Below are positions 4,189-5,497 of a stretch of DNA of 5,497 bases, one piece after another (within the stretch, counting starts at the first letter, position 1; every line of letters starts with the position of its first letter). The DNA comes from Heritagella caecorum. Lineage in GTDB: Bacteria > Bacillota > Clostridia > Oscillospirales > Acutalibacteraceae. A program made the translations under genes and the position numbers. The stretch covers positions 1-5,497 of the forward strand of contig CAJFQL010000143.1 of assembly GCA_904419035.1 (NCBI GenBank). The letters run 5' to 3'. The notes below the pieces were generated by a model that was given only the letters and a program-made list of their open reading frames with translations, made no database searches and was not told the DNA's origin.

Positions 4189-4491
4189 ATGAAAATTTAC
4201 ATAGCGGGCAAGATCGCCGGGGATCGGCGGTATCGGGCCAAGTTCAGGGAGGCCGCCAAGGCCCTGGAGGCGGCGGGCCATGTGGTTCTGAACCCGGCCA
4301 CGCTGCCGGACGGCCTGACCGACGCGGACTATATGCGGATCTGCATGGCCATGGTGGACGCGGCGGACCTGGCCGTGTTCCTGCCAGACTACCAGGAGAG
4401 CCGGGGCGCCATGGTGGAATGGGCGTACTGCCAGAGGATCGGCAAGGACTGCGCCATGTACCTGGACATGACGGGAGGCGGCAAACGATGA
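4189..4491 (+). CDS. DUF4406 protein, nucleoside 2-deoxyribosyltransferase-like fold (100 aa)
   Basis: ATG 4189 follows AGGAGG (4175-4180), which overlaps the preceding TAG. The 100 residues begin MKIYIAGKIAGD, a beta strand and glycine turn typical of this Rossmann-like family, followed by the helix FREAAKALEAAGHVVLNP, ADYMRICMAMVDAADLAVFLPDY and SRGAMVEWAYCQRIGK. The conserved Glu77 in SRGAMVEWAY sits where nucleoside 2-deoxyribosyltransferases hold their catalytic Glu, and the length is complete for DUF4406. Members are frequent in phages and prophages. The true substrate is unknown, but handling of nucleosides or nucleotide-like ligands in the cytoplasm is likely from the fold. The stop overlaps the next ATG (ATGA, 4488-4491). 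Its place between a replication gene and a DNA methyltransferase suits nucleotide metabolism. Confidence 0.9.
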   Translation: MKIYIAGKIAGDRRYRAKFREAAKALEAAGHVVLNPATLPDGLTDADYMRICMAMVDAADLAVFLPDYQESRGAMVEWAYCQRIGKDCAMYLDMTGGGKR

Positions 4492-4628
4492 AAGAATATA
4501 AAAACCTACCCTGTGGCCTTTCGTGTAAAATGCCACGATTTTGCGCCGGACGGGCCTGTTCTGCCTGCCCCCTGCGGCGAGAAGAAAAAACTCCGAGAAA
4601 CCAGGAAAGGGAGGCGGCGAGAAAATGA
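4488..4628 (+). CDS. Tiny Cys-rich protein, putative metal-binding (46 aa)
   Basis: ATG 4488 overlaps the DUF4406 stop as ATGA, and the frame ends at TGA 4626-4628, which again overlaps the next ATG. The 46 residues contain five cysteines (9, 13, 19, 24 and 27) within LPCGLSCKM to SACPLRR, followed by a basic, charged tail (REEKTPRNQEREAARK). The cluster C-x3-C-x5-C-x4-C-x2-C could hold one zinc ion. It is the third small Cys-cluster protein in this window, and it precedes a methyltransferase gene just as the 73-residue one does. Perfect coupling on both sides supports it as real despite the small size. No family is recognised, and its role is unknown. Confidence 0.7.
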   Translation: MKEYKNLPCGLSCKMPRFCAGRACSACPLRREEKTPRNQEREAARK

Positions 4629-5497
4629 GCGGGGCGCAGATCAACTTCCTGGAGGAGATCATTGTGGACAACTTCGCCGGCGGCGGCGGAGCGTCCACGG
4701 GGATCGAACTGGCCACCGGCCGCCCCGTGACCATCGCCATCAACCACGACCCGGACGCCATACTCATGCACAAAACAAACCACCCATTTACGGAGCATTA
4801 CCAGGCAAGCGTGTGGGACGTGGACCCGCGCGAGGTGTCAAAGGGGCGCCCTGTGGGGCTGGCGTGGTTCTCCCCTGATTGCAAGCATTTTTCAAAGGCA
4901 AAGGGCGGAAAGCCGGTGGACAAGAACATAAGGGGCCTGGCCTGGATCGTTCTGCGGTGGGCCGGGACCGTGCGGCCACGGGCGATAATCCTGGAGAACG
5001 TGGAGGAGTTCCAGACCTGGGGGCCTGTACGGAAAGGCCGCCCGGTGAAATCCAAGGCCGGACAGACCTTCCGCAAATGGCTTTCCCAACTGGAGGCCCT
5101 GGGGTATGCCGTGGAATGGCGGGAACTGGTGGCGGCGGACTACGGAGCGCCGACGACCAGAAAACGGTTTTTCCTGGTGGCAAGGTGTGACGGTGCGCCC
5201 ATTGTGTGGCCGGAGCCGACACACGCGCCGGCGGGCAGCCGGGAGGTGCTGGAGGGACGGAAAAAGCCATGGAGGAGCGCGGCGGAGGTCATAGACTGGG
5301 GCCTGCCCTGTCCTTCCATCTTCGACACACGGGAGGCCATCCGGGAGAAATACGGGCTTTCCGCACAGCGGCCACTCCGCCCCAACACAATGCGGCGGGT
5401 GATCCGAGGGGTGGACAAGTTCGCAATCAAGGCCCCGGAGCCGTTCCTGGTGGTGGTAAACCACGCCGGGGACTTCCGGGGGCAGAACACGGCGGAC
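4625..5497 (+). CDS. C5-cytosine DNA methyltransferase, 3' end outside the window
   Basis: The gene starts at ATG 4625 (ATGA overlap with the previous stop) and stays open for 291 codons to the window edge. Motif I is VDNFAGGGGASTGIE (residues 14-28), binding S-adenosylmethionine. The catalytic loop is FSPDCKHFSKAKGG with Cys86, in place of the usual PPCQ. Motif VI is ENVEEF (124-129), and the motif VIII region is YGAPTTRKRFFLVA (173-186), supplying the Arg cluster. This exact style (SPDC...KGGKPV, ENVEEFQTWGP) is, from memory, that of a phage and prophage methyltransferase group of Clostridia. It would form 5-methylcytosine in DNA, probably protecting the element from host restriction. No cognate endonuclease is seen in the window. 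The target-recognition region and motifs IX-X lie at or beyond the right edge. Confidence 0.93.
   Translation, partial: MSGAQINFLEEIIVDNFAGGGGASTGIELATGRPVTIAINHDPDAILMHKTNHPFTEHYQASVWDVDPREVSKGRPVGLAWFSPDCKHFSKAKGGKPVDKNIRGLAWIVLRWAGTVRPRAIILENVEEFQTWGPVRKGRPVKSKAGQTFRKWLSQLEALGYAVEWRELVAADYGAPTTRKRFFLVARCDGAPIVWPEPTHAPAGSREVLEGRKKPWRSAAEVIDWGLPCPSIFDTREAIREKYGLSAQRPLRPNTMRRVIRGVDKFAIKAPEPFLVVVNHAGDFRGQNTAD

Noticed and set aside
3316..4773. Long open frame on the minus strand (485 codons)
   Set aside because: It lies opposite the HUH, DUF4406 and C5 methyltransferase genes, which have clear family motifs and ribosome sites. The opposite-strand frame is Pro/His/Val-rich low-quality sequence with no start signal, as expected in GC-rich coding DNA.
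1..5497. CRISPR array, tRNA or rRNA genes, and insertion sequences
   Set aside because: I saw no regularly spaced repeats, no cloverleaf-like tRNA sequence, no rRNA signature, and no transposase motifs or terminal inverted repeats.

Overview
The window looks like accessory or early-region DNA of a temperate phage or related mobile element from a high-GC member of the Bacillota, most likely a gut Clostridia of the Oscillospirales type. The evidence is the strong AGGAGG-type ribosome binding sites, very tight gene packing with ATGA/TTGA stop-start overlaps, many small phage-like proteins, and two phage-type DNA methyltransferases. The host assignment is inferred from these general features, not from a marker gene. 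All convincing genes lie on the + strand, and long minus-strand open frames are shadows of GC-rich codons.

Left part (1-1517): the end of a probable HD-domain phosphohydrolase, a 58-residue double-CxxC protein, a membrane-anchored lytic transglycosylase whose last ~25 codons are put out of frame by a 5-bp tandem duplication (GGGCT twice, 1164-1173), and a 90-residue unknown protein that starts with TTG on the transglycosylase stop. Middle (1532-3229): a 191-residue unknown protein, a 73-residue Cys-cluster protein, a beta-type (DPPY) adenine/cytosine-N4 methyltransferase carrying an apparent one-base insertion directly after DPPY and a nine-G run at its C-terminus, and a 77-residue acidic helical protein. 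Next comes the only sizeable non-coding stretch (3230-3426, 197 bp). Right part (3427-5497): an HUH-type rolling-circle replication initiator-like protein, a DUF4406 (nucleoside deoxyribosyltransferase-fold) protein, a 46-residue Cys-rich protein, and a C5-cytosine methyltransferase that runs off the window.

How they may work together: the HD hydrolase and the DUF4406 protein suggest nucleotide handling, the two methyltransferases suggest DNA modification (protection from restriction), and the HUH protein suggests replication or its control. The most interesting region is the leader of the HUH gene. It contains a perfect 12-bp hairpin with a T-rich tail only on the minus strand, a minus-strand promoter-like sequence (TTGCGA-17-TATAAT) pointing at it, a 16-bp perfect palindrome, and a 7-nt complementarity between the hairpin loop and the bases just upstream of the HUH gene's Shine-Dalgarno. 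That layout resembles plasmid replication-control leaders with a counter-transcribed RNA and is offered as a testable hypothesis.

Three apparent reading-frame disturbances, all in G-rich sequence and within ~1.8 kb, mean that sequencing or assembly error, decay and phase variation all have to be considered.
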